Below are positions 32,985 to 42,521 of a DNA stretch of 64,000 nucleotides, one piece after another. The notes below the pieces were generated by a model, which was not told the DNA's origin, did no database searches, and was given only the letters and a program-made list of their open reading frames with translations. The stretch comes from Chitinophagales bacterium (lineage in GTDB: Bacteria; Bacteroidota; Bacteroidia; Chitinophagales; CAIOSU01), in the NCBI GenBank assembly GCA_018401955.1, contig JAGYJT010000013.1, forward strand, positions 1 to 64,000, given 5' to 3'. Numbering within the stretch: the first letter of the stretch is position 1; every line of letters begins with the position of its first letter. The position numbers and the translations under genes were made by a program.

Positions 32985-33166
32985 GATTAATCGGTCAAAA
33001 TACCTTTTAATTATTTACTATAATTAACAGGCAAAGTTACTTAATGGTTCTAGACTTTTTTAATTTTTGTCATTTTACTACCAATAATTAAATTGGGAAT
33101 CATCAGCATCATAAATTGCCTTTTGAGCAACTTTTAACTGATAAACCAATTAACAAACCACTCAAA

Positions 33167-33946
33167 ATGCAGGAGAAATTGAAAGCTTTTGAACGTTTAC
33201 TCAACATAATGGATGACTTGCGCGACAAATGCCCGTGGGATAAGAAGCAGACCTTTCAAACCCTTAGAAACCTAACTATTGAAGAAACCTATGAGCTTGC
33301 CGATGCATTGCTGGATGAGGATTTGAAGAACATTAAGGAAGAAATTGGCGATGTAATGCTGCATATGGTTTTTTATGCCAAAATTGGTGAAGAAAAAGGA
33401 GCGTTTGATATTGGTACCGTTATCAATGATTTGTGCGATAAGCTGGTTAACCGCCATCCGCATATATATGGTGATGTAATAGCTGCTGACGAGCAAGCGG
33501 TGAAAGAAAACTGGGAACAAATAAAATTGAAAGAAGGCAAGAAATCTATATTGTCGGGGGTGCCAAAATCATTACCCGCCATGGTAAAGGCATATAGGTT
33601 GCAAGATAAATCGAAACAAGTTGGTTTTGAGTGGGAAAACCGTGAGCAGGTTTGGGATAAGGTTGAAGAGGAGTTGGCTGAACTGAAAGAACATACGATT
33701 AAAGGAGATAATGCTGATGCCATAAAGGTTGAGGAGGAGTTTGGCGATTTGTTGTTTTCATTGGTAAATTATTCACGCTTTATTAATGTAGACCCTGAGA
33801 GCGCTTTGGAGCGAACCAATAAAAAATTTCAGCACCGGTTTCAATACATCGAAGCAAAGGCTAAAGAACAAGAGCGCGATTTGCGTGATATGACATTAGG
33901 TGAGATGGATGCACTGTGGAATGAAGCTAAAACGGTAAGCAGATAA
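33167..33946 (+). CDS. mazG: Nucleoside triphosphate pyrophosphohydrolase MazG
   Basis: A protein of 259 residues from ATG at 33167 (MQEKLKAFERLL). It has the two tandem MazG domains of the E. coli type: LRDKCPWDKKQTFQTLRNL with EETYELADAL and EEIGDVMLHMVFYA in the first, and a second EEELAELKE with EEEFGDLLFSLVN. The ExxE and ExxD acidic pairs bind Mg2+. The enzyme hydrolyses (d)NTPs to monophosphate and pyrophosphate and is thought to clean the nucleotide pool or lower ppGpp. It opens a run of six closely spaced plus-strand genes; the next starts two bases later. Confidence 0.95.
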   Translation: MQEKLKAFERLLNIMDDLRDKCPWDKKQTFQTLRNLTIEETYELADALLDEDLKNIKEEIGDVMLHMVFYAKIGEEKGAFDIGTVINDLCDKLVNRHPHIYGDVIAADEQAVKENWEQIKLKEGKKSILSGVPKSLPAMVKAYRLQDKSKQVGFEWENREQVWDKVEEELAELKEHTIKGDNADAIKVEEEFGDLLFSLVNYSRFINVDPESALERTNKKFQHRFQYIEAKAKEQERDLRDMTLGEMDALWNEAKTVSR

Positions 33947-33947
33947 G

Positions 33948-35228
33948 ATGGTTTTTCGTATTGTGGTATATTTTTCACTGCTTTTTATAGCTAATGCTGC
34001 CATAGCTGGAGGGTTTCAAGTAGCGTTGCAAGGAGTGAAACAAACCGGAATGGGTGGCACAGGCGTAGCTAATCCATTAGATGCTACTGCTATCTATTTT
34101 AATCCGGGAGGATTGTCTTTTACCCAAAAAAACAGTCTTAACCTCAATGCTTGGATTATATTGCCCAAAGCCCAGTTTAGGGAACAAGGCACTAATAACA
34201 TTTATGATATGAATGCGGGGGCATCGTTCCCTTTTGCGGGCTATTGGAGCTGGAACACTAACCCAAAGCAACGTTGGAAGCTCGGTGTTGGTGTATATAC
34301 CCCTTATGGCAGTACCGCTGATTGGGGAAATACCTGGGCTGGCCGGTATGTGCTAAATAAGATTCAATTGCGCACCATACATGTACAACCAACGTTTAGC
34401 TATAACATAGGTAATATGGTTGGTATTGGTGCAGGTTTCGTATACAGCCGTGGTAGTGTAGAGCAAAGCAGGGTGTTGCCTATAATGCTCAATACAGGTA
34501 ACGAAGGCCAAGTAAACCTTAGCGGCAAAGCAGGTGGTTATGGGTTTAATGTGGGTGCGTTGGTGCACATTACCCCTAAACTTGATATAGGTGCTTCTTA
34601 TAAATCATCCATAAAATACAACGCTGATAACGGTAGTGCCAAGTTTACGGTGCCAGATGCCTTTATAGATTCTTTTCCGAATTCGAGCATCAGTACTACG
34701 CTGCAAATTCCATGGTCGTTAGATATGGGTATAACTTATCGCCCTGAGCCCAAGTTGGCCATAAATTTGGATGTAAACTTTGTGGGATGGAAGGTGTATG
34801 ATGAAGTAAATATTGATTTTGCACAAAACACCGCGGTACTTAACGATATTACCTTGCCGCGTAATTTTAAAAATGCAATGACGTTTCGTATCGGAGCGAG
34901 CTACGATATAGATAGTTCATTTACCATTCGTTTTGGTACTTATCTCGACTTGAACCCAGTACCAGATGGGTTTGTATCACCTGAAACCCCCGATGCCGAT
35001 CGTTTTGCCATTACCTTAGGTGGAACCTTGCATAGCGGTAATCGCTTTGATTTGGACGTAAGCTTCACTTATTTGGAGAGTGTAAGGCGCCAAGAGTTGC
35101 AAAGTGAGAACTTTGCCAACCTAGGCGGCACTTATAAAGGCAGAGCAATAACTATAGGTGTTGCACTTGCCTTTGATTTAGCTAAAAAGCAGAAGCCCGT
35201 AATTATTGAAAACCCTACAGCGCCATGA
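33948..35228 (+). CDS. Outer-membrane transporter of the OmpP1/FadL/TodX family
   Basis: A protein of 426 residues. A signal peptide ends at about residue 20 (NAAIAG). The mature start GGFQVALQGVKQTGMGGTGVA and DATAIYFNPGGLSF is the hatch region of FadL-like channels, followed by a 14-strand type barrel with alternating aromatic strands such as DIGASYKSSIKYNADNG. The family takes up long-chain fatty acids or other hydrophobic compounds across the outer membrane. The next gene, a lipoprotein, overlaps the stop as ATGA, suggesting joint expression. Confidence 0.9.
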   Translation: MVFRIVVYFSLLFIANAAIAGGFQVALQGVKQTGMGGTGVANPLDATAIYFNPGGLSFTQKNSLNLNAWIILPKAQFREQGTNNIYDMNAGASFPFAGYWSWNTNPKQRWKLGVGVYTPYGSTADWGNTWAGRYVLNKIQLRTIHVQPTFSYNIGNMVGIGAGFVYSRGSVEQSRVLPIMLNTGNEGQVNLSGKAGGYGFNVGALVHITPKLDIGASYKSSIKYNADNGSAKFTVPDAFIDSFPNSSISTTLQIPWSLDMGITYRPEPKLAINLDVNFVGWKVYDEVNIDFAQNTAVLNDITLPRNFKNAMTFRIGASYDIDSSFTIRFGTYLDLNPVPDGFVSPETPDADRFAITLGGTLHSGNRFDLDVSFTYLESVRRQELQSENFANLGGTYKGRAITIGVALAFDLAKKQKPVIIENPTAP

Positions 35229-36514
35229 GGTATTGGTTTGTGATAATAGCATTGCTTGTAGCTGGTTGTGGCAAAGATTTATTGCAACCCGAACCAATAG
35301 ATAAGGGTGTTTTACCAGTGCGGCCCTATGTAGCAATAGGTGGCTCAGAAACGGCAGGATATGCCGATGGTGCGCTACATTTGCAGGCCCAGCAGTATAG
35401 TTACCCCGCATTGATTGCGCAACAATTGCAGCTTGTAGGAGGGGGGGCATTTACACAACCCCTTACCGTTGACTCTGGGGGATACGCCATTGCTAATGGT
35501 GAGCTGCTGAGTAAGCTGAATTTGGCTTACCGTGTTGATTGTAACAACGAAGAATCTCTTGTGCCTGTGCGGGGGCCTGTTGATGGCGGTACTTTAGAGA
35601 GTTTTACATCTGTTGGTCAATCTGGGCCATATGGAAACTTAGGTGTACCGTTTATTAAAACAGCCGATTTAAACCAGTTAAGCTTAAGCAGCACCAATAC
35701 CTATTTTCGTAGAATGGGTATAAGCCAAAACACCTTGCTACAAGGCATTGTAAGTCGCAACCCCAAGCTTTATACAATTTGGTTGGGCATGGAAGATATT
35801 TTGGGCAGCATCATAAATCAAAGCCCTGAGATAGCGCCAATACAGTTTTTTAATAACCTAACCCCACTGCTTGATAGCCTAGCGGCAGATACTACAGCGG
35901 CGGGTTTTATTGCTACCATACCTGATGTAACGGCATTTCCATTTTTTAACACCATTCCGTATAATGCTTTGGAACTTGATCAAGGCTTGGCCGATGTGCT
36001 TAACCAGCTATATGCAGGCTCAGGCATGAGCTTTCAAGCTGGGCCTAATCCATTTGTAATTGAAGACCCCAATGCACCAGGAGGTAAGCGCCAAATAAAA
36101 GCTACCGAGAAGCTAATGCTTACATTGCCCGTTGATTCGGTAAGGTGTTTGTTTCTAGGCTCATTAACGCCTATTTCGGCACGGTATGTGCTGGATGAAA
36201 CCGAACTCGATTTTGTTCGATATCAGGTGCTTAACTTCAATATGTTCATTCGTGATTTGGCTGTAGACAAAGGGTTGCATGTGGTAGATATAAACGCATT
36301 ATACCAAAGGTTACCTTTAGGTATACAGGTAAATGGCATGGAATTGAACGATAAGTTTGTTAATGGAGCGTTTTTTTCGTTGGATGGCATTAACCCGAGC
36401 AAGCGTGGTGCAGCTTTAATTGCCAATGAGTTTATTAAAGTAATGAATGAAAACTATCGGGCATCCATACCATTAGTATCAGTGGTGGCAGTACCTGGTA
36501 TTAAGTTTCCGTAA
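35225..36514 (+). CDS. SGNH/GDSL-hydrolase-like lipoprotein lacking signature residues
   Basis: A protein of 429 residues. The lipobox is LLVAGC, with Cys at residue 15. Block I is YVAIGGSETAGYADGALH, with the Ser in place. Block III, normally GxND, is LGMEDIL with Glu at residue 190. Block V, normally DGxHP, is SLDGINPSKRG with Asn at about residue 390 in place of the catalytic His. So the serine is kept while the oxyanion Asn and the His are not. It may bind rather than cut esters. Its four-base overlap with the FadL-like gene suggests that it helps in uptake of lipids at the outer membrane; that is inference. Confidence 0.8.
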   Translation: MRYWFVIIALLVAGCGKDLLQPEPIDKGVLPVRPYVAIGGSETAGYADGALHLQAQQYSYPALIAQQLQLVGGGAFTQPLTVDSGGYAIANGELLSKLNLAYRVDCNNEESLVPVRGPVDGGTLESFTSVGQSGPYGNLGVPFIKTADLNQLSLSSTNTYFRRMGISQNTLLQGIVSRNPKLYTIWLGMEDILGSIINQSPEIAPIQFFNNLTPLLDSLAADTTAAGFIATIPDVTAFPFFNTIPYNALELDQGLADVLNQLYAGSGMSFQAGPNPFVIEDPNAPGGKRQIKATEKLMLTLPVDSVRCLFLGSLTPISARYVLDETELDFVRYQVLNFNMFIRDLAVDKGLHVVDINALYQRLPLGIQVNGMELNDKFVNGAFFSLDGINPSKRGAALIANEFIKVMNENYRASIPLVSVVAVPGIKFP

Positions 36515-36547
36515 ATTTATCCTTACACTAGCAACTACTCGGTAAAT

Positions 36548-39500
36548 TTGGATCGGTATCTAAAAATATTCCTCAGTTTGTTAATCGGCTTTTTGCTGAT
36601 ACTGTTGGCTACGCTTTTGATGGATTGGCGTGGGCTGTGGAATGTGAATATTGGCAGGATAGCAACCGAAGCTGAGGCAAAAATTAGAGTTTGGGAAGAC
36701 GACTATTACCAACTGGTAAATGATCAAGAGGTACTACAAGATATATTACTTAAAGGTTTTGAAACGGAGCATCTTGATGAGATAAGCAGCAAACCATTTG
36801 AGTTTTTGGTATACTCAGATGACTATCTGGTGTTTTGGAGTAAAAATGACGCCATACCACCCGCATTTTTAGCCCGCGCTCTTCAAGAAGGTACCAGTTT
36901 CTTAAAGCAACAAAGTAGTTACTACCAAATATTAAAATCTACACGGATAATTAATGGAGCTAAGTATTATGTAATCGGTATGATACCGGTGCGCACTTAC
37001 TACCCGGTGCAAAACGAGTATCTTACCGACCAGTTTAACCCAGCCCTTGACCTCCCGCCATACGTATTACTTGAACTAGAGAATTTGCCTGATGCCGTAT
37101 CGGTTAACAACAGGCAAGGCGAAGCATTATTCTATTTGCGGGCTGATATGTTTCAGTATAACAAGATGCCCAATGAACTGTTGGCTTTAATGCAGTTTTT
37201 GATGCTGTTAATATTGCTGGCGGCCTCAAACGTGCTTGCTTATGTGGTAGTAAAAAATGGCAAGGTTTGGCCCGGAGTGGCTCTTTTAGTAGCTATACTA
37301 GTGCTTATAAGGACTATCATGATTATGTTTGACTTGCCAAGAGAATTTAGCAAGTTGGCCCTATTTGACCCGCAGTATTACGCTTCATCCAACCTCAATA
37401 AATCTTTGGGCGATTTGCTGCTCAACATTTTGTTCCTTTTCAACATGGCTTGGTTTCTCTATCGGTTTGCCCCATTTCGCAAGCTCGATTTTAAATCGCC
37501 TACTGCCAATAAAATAATCGCTTTTGCCAGCTTTTTGGCGCTTTTCCTGTTTGCCCACTGGATAGGCCAGCTCTTTAACAGCCTCATGCTCAATTCGCGC
37601 ATACCTTTTGATTTAAACAACTTTCTTACCCTTACCAAGTATAGTCTTCTTGGTATGTTGGGTATAAGCATATTGTTATTGAGCTACTATTTGCTTACGT
37701 ATAAGTTCGTTCGTTACATTAGTAGGTTCCAGTTTAGGTTACGGTTTCATGCAGCATTGCTGAGCTTTTCGGCCGTGGTATATTTGACGGTGCTTTACGC
37801 CATCGGCGAAAATTGGGTGCTTTTGGTTTCGGTGCCATGGGTAACCGTTTATTTGTTGTTTATGCTTTGGCAGGTAGCTCGCCGGCGCAATTTAACGAGC
37901 TTTACCAACCTTACGCTACTCATCATTTTCTTCGCGGTTTTTTCGTCGGTGCATATGTACCAGTATAATCAAATGCGCGAACTGGAGCAACGTAAAAGCA
38001 GTGCCCGTAAGCTGGCCGACCAAAGAGACCGTATTACCGAGTATCTGTTTTTGGATGTGCAAAAGCGCATATTTGAAGACGAGTTTGTTAAAAACTACTT
38101 CCTTACACCGTTTATCTCTACAAAAGATATCGTAAAGCGTATTCGCACTATTTATTTTAGCGGCTACTTTAATAAATACGACATCAGTATTTACCTGATT
38201 AATAAGCAAGGCGACTTGATATTGGGCGAAGACGACTCCTTTTTTGATTTGTTGGATGAAAATGCTGAGTTGACACCGCCCAGCGATTACCTTTATTTTA
38301 TTCCCAAAACCGGCGGTAGCTACACCTATTTGTGTAACCTCCCAATCCTTTACAAAAACAAGTTTATCGGTACCATCATCATCGAGATGAACCCAAAAAG
38401 CTATGCAAAAACAAATTTATACCCTGAGCTTTTGCTTGAAGAGAAGATAAAATTGCCTGATGAAAACGACCTGTACAGTAGTGCCGTTTATGAGTTTGGC
38501 AACTTGATAAGCAAAGATGGAAGTTTTGCATACAGCTATGAGTTTGATTTTCCTGCTGAGCAAGATTTAGATGAAGAGTATTTCCACACGGTACGCAACG
38601 GTATAAGCCACTTGGCTTACTATGCCGGTAATGATAAGTGGGTAATTATCTCTAAACCTAGTGAAGGTTGGCTTGAGCCGGTTACCTTGTTCTCTTACTT
38701 GTTTGTGCTGTACTTGTTTTTCGCATTTATGGTATTGCTTATTCGCATTATTATAAGGCTTTACAATAAACAAACTACTTGGAACGGGTTGCTAGACCTA
38801 TCGTTTAAGGATAAGATACAATACTCCATGATTGCCATGTTGGTATTTAGTTTTCTAACTATCGGTTTTGTAACGGTGTTGCACTTTAGGGGTGAATATG
38901 ATTTTGACCACATGGATAGGTTAATACGCAAGCAAAACGCCATTAAAGCCTCTATAGAGTACAGCCTTAGGCAAAACGAAGACTTTTTGCTGATTAGGGA
39001 TTTTCGTTCTACCCAAAACATGAATGAAAGACCATCAGACTTGCCTACCTTGGCCGACATACATAACATGGATATCAACATCTATGACCTGGGTGGTAAC
39101 TTGGTAAATACTTCTCAGCCTGATATCTTTGAAAAAGGACTTTTATCCGATATTATCAATCCTTTAGCCTTTAAAGAGCTATCCGTTAGCAAACGCTCGC
39201 AGGTGCTGCAAACTGAAACTATCGGGGCCTTAAAGTACCTTGCCGTATACGTTCCATTACGTAACCTTAATGGCGAACTGGTGGCTTACCTTAACCTTCC
39301 GTACTTTGCAAGGGAGAAAGAGCTTCAAGGCGAAATATCATCCTTTTTGGTAGCCTTGGTTAATGTGTATGTGCTGTTGTTAATTGCTGCTGGCTCTATC
39401 GCTTATTTGCTATCCAATTCCATTACCTACCCGCTATCTGCCATAAGTGAAAAGATAAAGCAAACCCAACTAGGGCGCAAAAACGAACCCATTGAGTGGA

Positions 39501-40258
39501 AAAACAATGATGAAATTGGCAAGCTGGTGCAAGAGTACAACAAAATGATAGGGGAGTTGCAACAAAGTGCTGACCTGCTAGCCCGCTCAGAAAGGGAGAG
39601 CGCTTGGCGCGAAATGGCGAAGCAGATTGCGCATGAGATAAAGAACCCACTTACACCCATGAAACTGAGTATACAGCACCTACAGCGTGCCATGGCCGAT
39701 GGTAGACCTAATGTAGATGTATTGGCACAGCGGGTAATGGCCACTATGATTGAGCAGATTGATAGCCTTTCGCACATTGCATCTGAGTTTTCTTCTTTTG
39801 CCAAAATGCCTACTGCGCAAAACGAGGTTTTTGATTTGGCGGAGGTAGTAGCATCGGTAGCGGACTTGTTTAGAGAGGAACAAAATATAACTATTGACCA
39901 TCAGCAAGCTGAACCAATATGGGTATATGCCGATAAAAATCAGTTGTTGCGGGTGTTTAACAATTTGGTTAAAAATGCCGTGCAAGCCATACCTGATGAT
40001 AGGGGAGGAACTGTTGCAATAGGCGCAATGCGCGAGAACCATTATGTTACCGTATGGGTTAAAGATAACGGGGTTGGAATTGCTGAGGACCAACGGAGTA
40101 GGGTGTTTGTGCCCAATTTTACAACCAAAAGCTCAGGTACGGGCCTTGGGTTAGCAATGAGCAAGCAGATAGTGGAAAATGCTGGCGGGGAAGTTTGGTT
40201 TGATAGCGAATTGAACATGGGTACCACCTTTTTTGTTAAATTACCACTTCATAAATAG
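36548..40258 (+). CDS. Large NtrY-like sensor histidine kinase
   Basis: A protein of 1236 residues from a TTG start; no ATG fits. It has one helix at about 7-25, an extracytoplasmic segment, then a block of about seven helices between 215 and 475, a second extracytoplasmic domain (about 480-710), two more helices at about 715-800, a third sensor segment and a last helix at about 936-958. A HAMP domain follows, then the phosphoacceptor motif KQIAHEIKNPLTPMKLSIQH with His at residue 1029, then an ATPase domain with NLVKNAVQAI, VKDNGVGI and SGTGLGLAM. The HEIKNPLTP context is that of NtrY. No response regulator gene is adjacent. Confidence 0.88.
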   Translation: MDRYLKIFLSLLIGFLLILLATLLMDWRGLWNVNIGRIATEAEAKIRVWEDDYYQLVNDQEVLQDILLKGFETEHLDEISSKPFEFLVYSDDYLVFWSKNDAIPPAFLARALQEGTSFLKQQSSYYQILKSTRIINGAKYYVIGMIPVRTYYPVQNEYLTDQFNPALDLPPYVLLELENLPDAVSVNNRQGEALFYLRADMFQYNKMPNELLALMQFLMLLILLAASNVLAYVVVKNGKVWPGVALLVAILVLIRTIMIMFDLPREFSKLALFDPQYYASSNLNKSLGDLLLNILFLFNMAWFLYRFAPFRKLDFKSPTANKIIAFASFLALFLFAHWIGQLFNSLMLNSRIPFDLNNFLTLTKYSLLGMLGISILLLSYYLLTYKFVRYISRFQFRLRFHAALLSFSAVVYLTVLYAIGENWVLLVSVPWVTVYLLFMLWQVARRRNLTSFTNLTLLIIFFAVFSSVHMYQYNQMRELEQRKSSARKLADQRDRITEYLFLDVQKRIFEDEFVKNYFLTPFISTKDIVKRIRTIYFSGYFNKYDISIYLINKQGDLILGEDDSFFDLLDENAELTPPSDYLYFIPKTGGSYTYLCNLPILYKNKFIGTIIIEMNPKSYAKTNLYPELLLEEKIKLPDENDLYSSAVYEFGNLISKDGSFAYSYEFDFPAEQDLDEEYFHTVRNGISHLAYYAGNDKWVIISKPSEGWLEPVTLFSYLFVLYLFFAFMVLLIRIIIRLYNKQTTWNGLLDLSFKDKIQYSMIAMLVFSFLTIGFVTVLHFRGEYDFDHMDRLIRKQNAIKASIEYSLRQNEDFLLIRDFRSTQNMNERPSDLPTLADIHNMDINIYDLGGNLVNTSQPDIFEKGLLSDIINPLAFKELSVSKRSQVLQTETIGALKYLAVYVPLRNLNGELVAYLNLPYFAREKELQGEISSFLVALVNVYVLLLIAAGSIAYLLSNSITYPLSAISEKIKQTQLGRKNEPIEWKNNDEIGKLVQEYNKMIGELQQSADLLARSERESAWREMAKQIAHEIKNPLTPMKLSIQHLQRAMADGRPNVDVLAQRVMATMIEQIDSLSHIASEFSSFAKMPTAQNEVFDLAEVVASVADLFREEQNITIDHQQAEPIWVYADKNQLLRVFNNLVKNAVQAIPDDRGGTVAIGAMRENHYVTVWVKDNGVGIAEDQRSRVFVPNFTTKSSGTGLGLAMSKQIVENAGGEVWFDSELNMGTTFFVKLPLHK

Positions 40259-40268
40259 TAAATGCCAT

Positions 40269-41327
40269 ATGCCAACCAATAAATACATCAGTCCGCCAAT
40301 GGTATTTTATGTAGTGGTTTTCTACATATTTGCCAGCTACATGTGGTGGTCATTTTTGTTGGCAGATAAAAATGCGGTGGCCTTTGAGATGCGAGAGCAA
40401 AAGGAGCAATTGTTGTATAATATCGAAAACGAGCTGCCGCTGGATGATGAAACCTACTTTAATACAGACCGTTACCTTGAGCTGGATAAAAAATTTAACA
40501 GGCAAAAATGGATGATACGCAGTGAGGGTTTGGTGTTTATGCTATTGCTTGCATTAGGTGCATGGCAGTTGATGCGCACCTTTAGTAAAGAGATAGCCTT
40601 GGCTAGACAACAAAATAACTTTTTACTAAGTATTACACACGAGTTAAAATCGCCGATGGCATCTATTAAGCTATCACTTCAAACCATTACTAGGCGAGGT
40701 GGGTTAGAGGAAAAATTCAATAAGCTAGCTACCAATGCCGTTAGCGATGTAGATAGGCTAGAAACTTTGGTAGACAATATACTACTTGCGGCCAAAATTG
40801 AGGCGAAATCATACCCATATAATTTTGATGAGTTAAATCTTTCTGCTTTTGTAAACGAACTGGTAGCAAAGGCTCAAGCATATTATGGCGAAGAATGGAA
40901 ATTTGAGACCCACATACGGCCCAACGTATGGATGAAAATGGATCCTGTTTCATTTGCTTCGGCGATATGGAATTTGTTGGAAAACTCCGTTAAGTACAGT
41001 GGCAGTAATAAGTTGATAGTTATAAGCCTATCGTTAAGCGAAGGTATGGCGCAAATTTCGGTTGCTGATAATGGTATCGGAATATCCGGCAGCGAAAAGC
41101 GGCGGGTGTTTGATAAGTTTTACAGAGTAGGTAATGAACTAACTCGCACGGCTAAAGGCACTGGCCTAGGTTTGTTTATCGTTAAGCGTGTTTCAAACAA
41201 TCATAAAGGTGATGTTACCGTGCAGGATAACTCACCGACAGGATCGAAGTTTGTAATTAAAGTACCAGCTTGGCTTACGGTTGACAAAAGCCTCTCGTCG
41301 GAACCTAAATTTAAAGAGCCAGCTTAA
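40269..41327 (+). CDS. Two-helix sensor histidine kinase
   Basis: A protein of 352 residues from ATG at 40269. Helices at about 11-30 and 89-108 frame a periplasmic loop of about 55 acidic residues. The kinase core begins at about 115 with NNFLLSITHELKSPMASIKL (His at about residue 124), then NLLENSVKY, VADNGIGI, FDKFYRVGNE and KGTGLGLFIVK. It lacks HAMP and PAS domains. It starts ten bases after the NtrY-like gene and no response regulator follows, so both kinases need a partner elsewhere. Its stop overlaps the next start as TAATG. Confidence 0.9.
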   Translation: MPTNKYISPPMVFYVVVFYIFASYMWWSFLLADKNAVAFEMREQKEQLLYNIENELPLDDETYFNTDRYLELDKKFNRQKWMIRSEGLVFMLLLALGAWQLMRTFSKEIALARQQNNFLLSITHELKSPMASIKLSLQTITRRGGLEEKFNKLATNAVSDVDRLETLVDNILLAAKIEAKSYPYNFDELNLSAFVNELVAKAQAYYGEEWKFETHIRPNVWMKMDPVSFASAIWNLLENSVKYSGSNKLIVISLSLSEGMAQISVADNGIGISGSEKRRVFDKFYRVGNELTRTAKGTGLGLFIVKRVSNNHKGDVTVQDNSPTGSKFVIKVPAWLTVDKSLSSEPKFKEPA

Positions 41328-42013
41328 TGTATGGCATACAAATACCGGCTGCCATGTTTTGGAGTGGAGGCAAGGACAGTGCCATGGCTTTATACAAGGT
41401 GCTGGATGCGGGCCAATACCAAGTGAGGTGCTTGATAGTTACCATTAATAATGAGCTAGAGCGAGTGAGTATGCATGGGGTGCGCACAGAACTGATAGAG
41501 AGACAGGCTGAAGCCATGAACATTCCGGTGCATTGGATGCCGGTACCATCATCAACTAACCATAATGCTTATGAAAAAGCCTTGGCTGAAACGTTAGAAT
41601 GGCTCAAATCTCAAGGAATTGAGCATGTGATATTTGGCGATATCTTTTTAGAAGACTTAAGGCAGTATCGTGATCGGTTTTTGGCAGACGCAGCAATGGC
41701 AGGTGTTTATCCGCTATGGAAAGAGGATACTGGTATATTGGCAAAACATGTAACAGAAGTAGGCATTAATACTATGCTAGTGTGCGTTGATGGCAGTAAG
41801 CTTTCAAACTCATTTGCTGGCCGTGTGTTTAACGAGCAGCTATTAAGGGACCTTCCACCCAAAGTAGACCCGTGTGGTGAGAATGGTGAGTTCCATACGT
41901 TTGTATTTGATGCCCCTTATTTTAAGGCGCCTATTGCCATTACCAAGGGAGCATTGGTAGCTAAAAAATATGCAGGCTCTGAGTACGAGTTCTGGTTTCT
42001 GGACATAATGTAA
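41327..42013 (+). CDS. Dph6-related ATP pyrophosphatase
   Basis: A protein of 228 residues. The PP-loop SGGKDSAMALY at about residues 13-23 binds ATP; MHGVRTELIERQAEAMNIPV and FGDIFLEDLRQYRDRF are diphthine-ammonia ligase (Dph6, formerly ATP-binding protein of the MJ0570 group) signatures, and a late CGENGEFHTFVFDAP is nearly invariant in the family. Diphthamide is absent from bacteria, so the bacterial protein must adenylate another substrate, which is unknown. It ends the 33-42 kb gene run and a bidirectional terminator follows. Confidence 0.9.
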   Translation: MYGIQIPAAMFWSGGKDSAMALYKVLDAGQYQVRCLIVTINNELERVSMHGVRTELIERQAEAMNIPVHWMPVPSSTNHNAYEKALAETLEWLKSQGIEHVIFGDIFLEDLRQYRDRFLADAAMAGVYPLWKEDTGILAKHVTEVGINTMLVCVDGSKLSNSFAGRVFNEQLLRDLPPKVDPCGENGEFHTFVFDAPYFKAPIAITKGALVAKKYAGSEYEFWFLDIM

Positions 42014-42040
42014 GGTCAAGTGTCAGTAGCTCAAAATCAA

Positions 42041-42073
42041 AAAGCCCTTTGCGAAACTCGCAAAGGGCTTTTT
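42041..42073. terminator. Bidirectional terminator between the Dph6-like gene and rplS
   Basis: AAAGCCCTTTGCG pairs with CGCAAAGGGCTTT over a five-base loop, with A-rich sequence on the left and T-rich on the right, so it can end transcripts from both sides. Confidence 0.92.
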
Positions 42074-42092
42074 ATATAATGTACAGTAAAGC

Positions 42093-42458
42093 TTACGCTT
42101 TTGCTGCAGGAGTAAAACGTTTCTCGGCGATACGTGCTTTTTTACCGCTCAATTTGCGTTGGTAGAAGATACGTGCGCGACGTACTTTACCATACTTGTT
42201 CACTTCAATTTTCTCGATGTTTGGAGAAAAAGTAGGGAATACACGCTCAACACCTACACCGTTACTAATTTTACGTACTGTAAAAGTGGCAGTGGTACCA
42301 GTACCGCGACGTTGGATAACGTCACCACGGAATGGCTGCACGCGCTCTTTCTCGCCTTCTATGATTTTATAATATACAGTGATGTTGTCACCAGCTTTAA
42401 AATCAACGTGATTCTTTCCCGGTACAAGTTCTTGTGTGATTTCTCTAATCAGGTCCAT
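42093..42458 (-). CDS. rplS: 50S ribosomal protein L19
   Basis: A protein of 121 residues. It follows bacterial L19 along the whole length: [51 protein letters not shown] and [17 protein letters not shown]19 sits at the 30S-50S interface. It lies 63 bases downstream of trmD, the usual neighbour, and seems to have an extra promoter of its own in that gap. Confidence 0.98.
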   Translation of the reverse strand: MDLIREITQELVPGKNHVDFKAGDNITVYYKIIEGEKERVQPFRGDVIQRRGTGTTATFTVRKISNGVGVERVFPTFSPNIEKIEVNKYGKVRRARIFYQRKLSGKKARIAEKRFTPAAKA

Positions 42459-42494
42459 GGCCTTATGTTATTCTAGATTTTTAAAACGTGACTG

Positions 42495-42502
42495 CAAAGA
42501 TA
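42495..42502 (-). promoter_or_regulatory. Candidate -7 box of rplS
   Basis: Minus-strand TATCTTTG matches TAnnTTTG and ends 36 bases before the rplS start. TTTG lies 15 bases upstream, a little short of the usual spacing. Confidence 0.5.
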
Positions 42503-42521
42503 ATGCTTTTTACGTTTCAAA

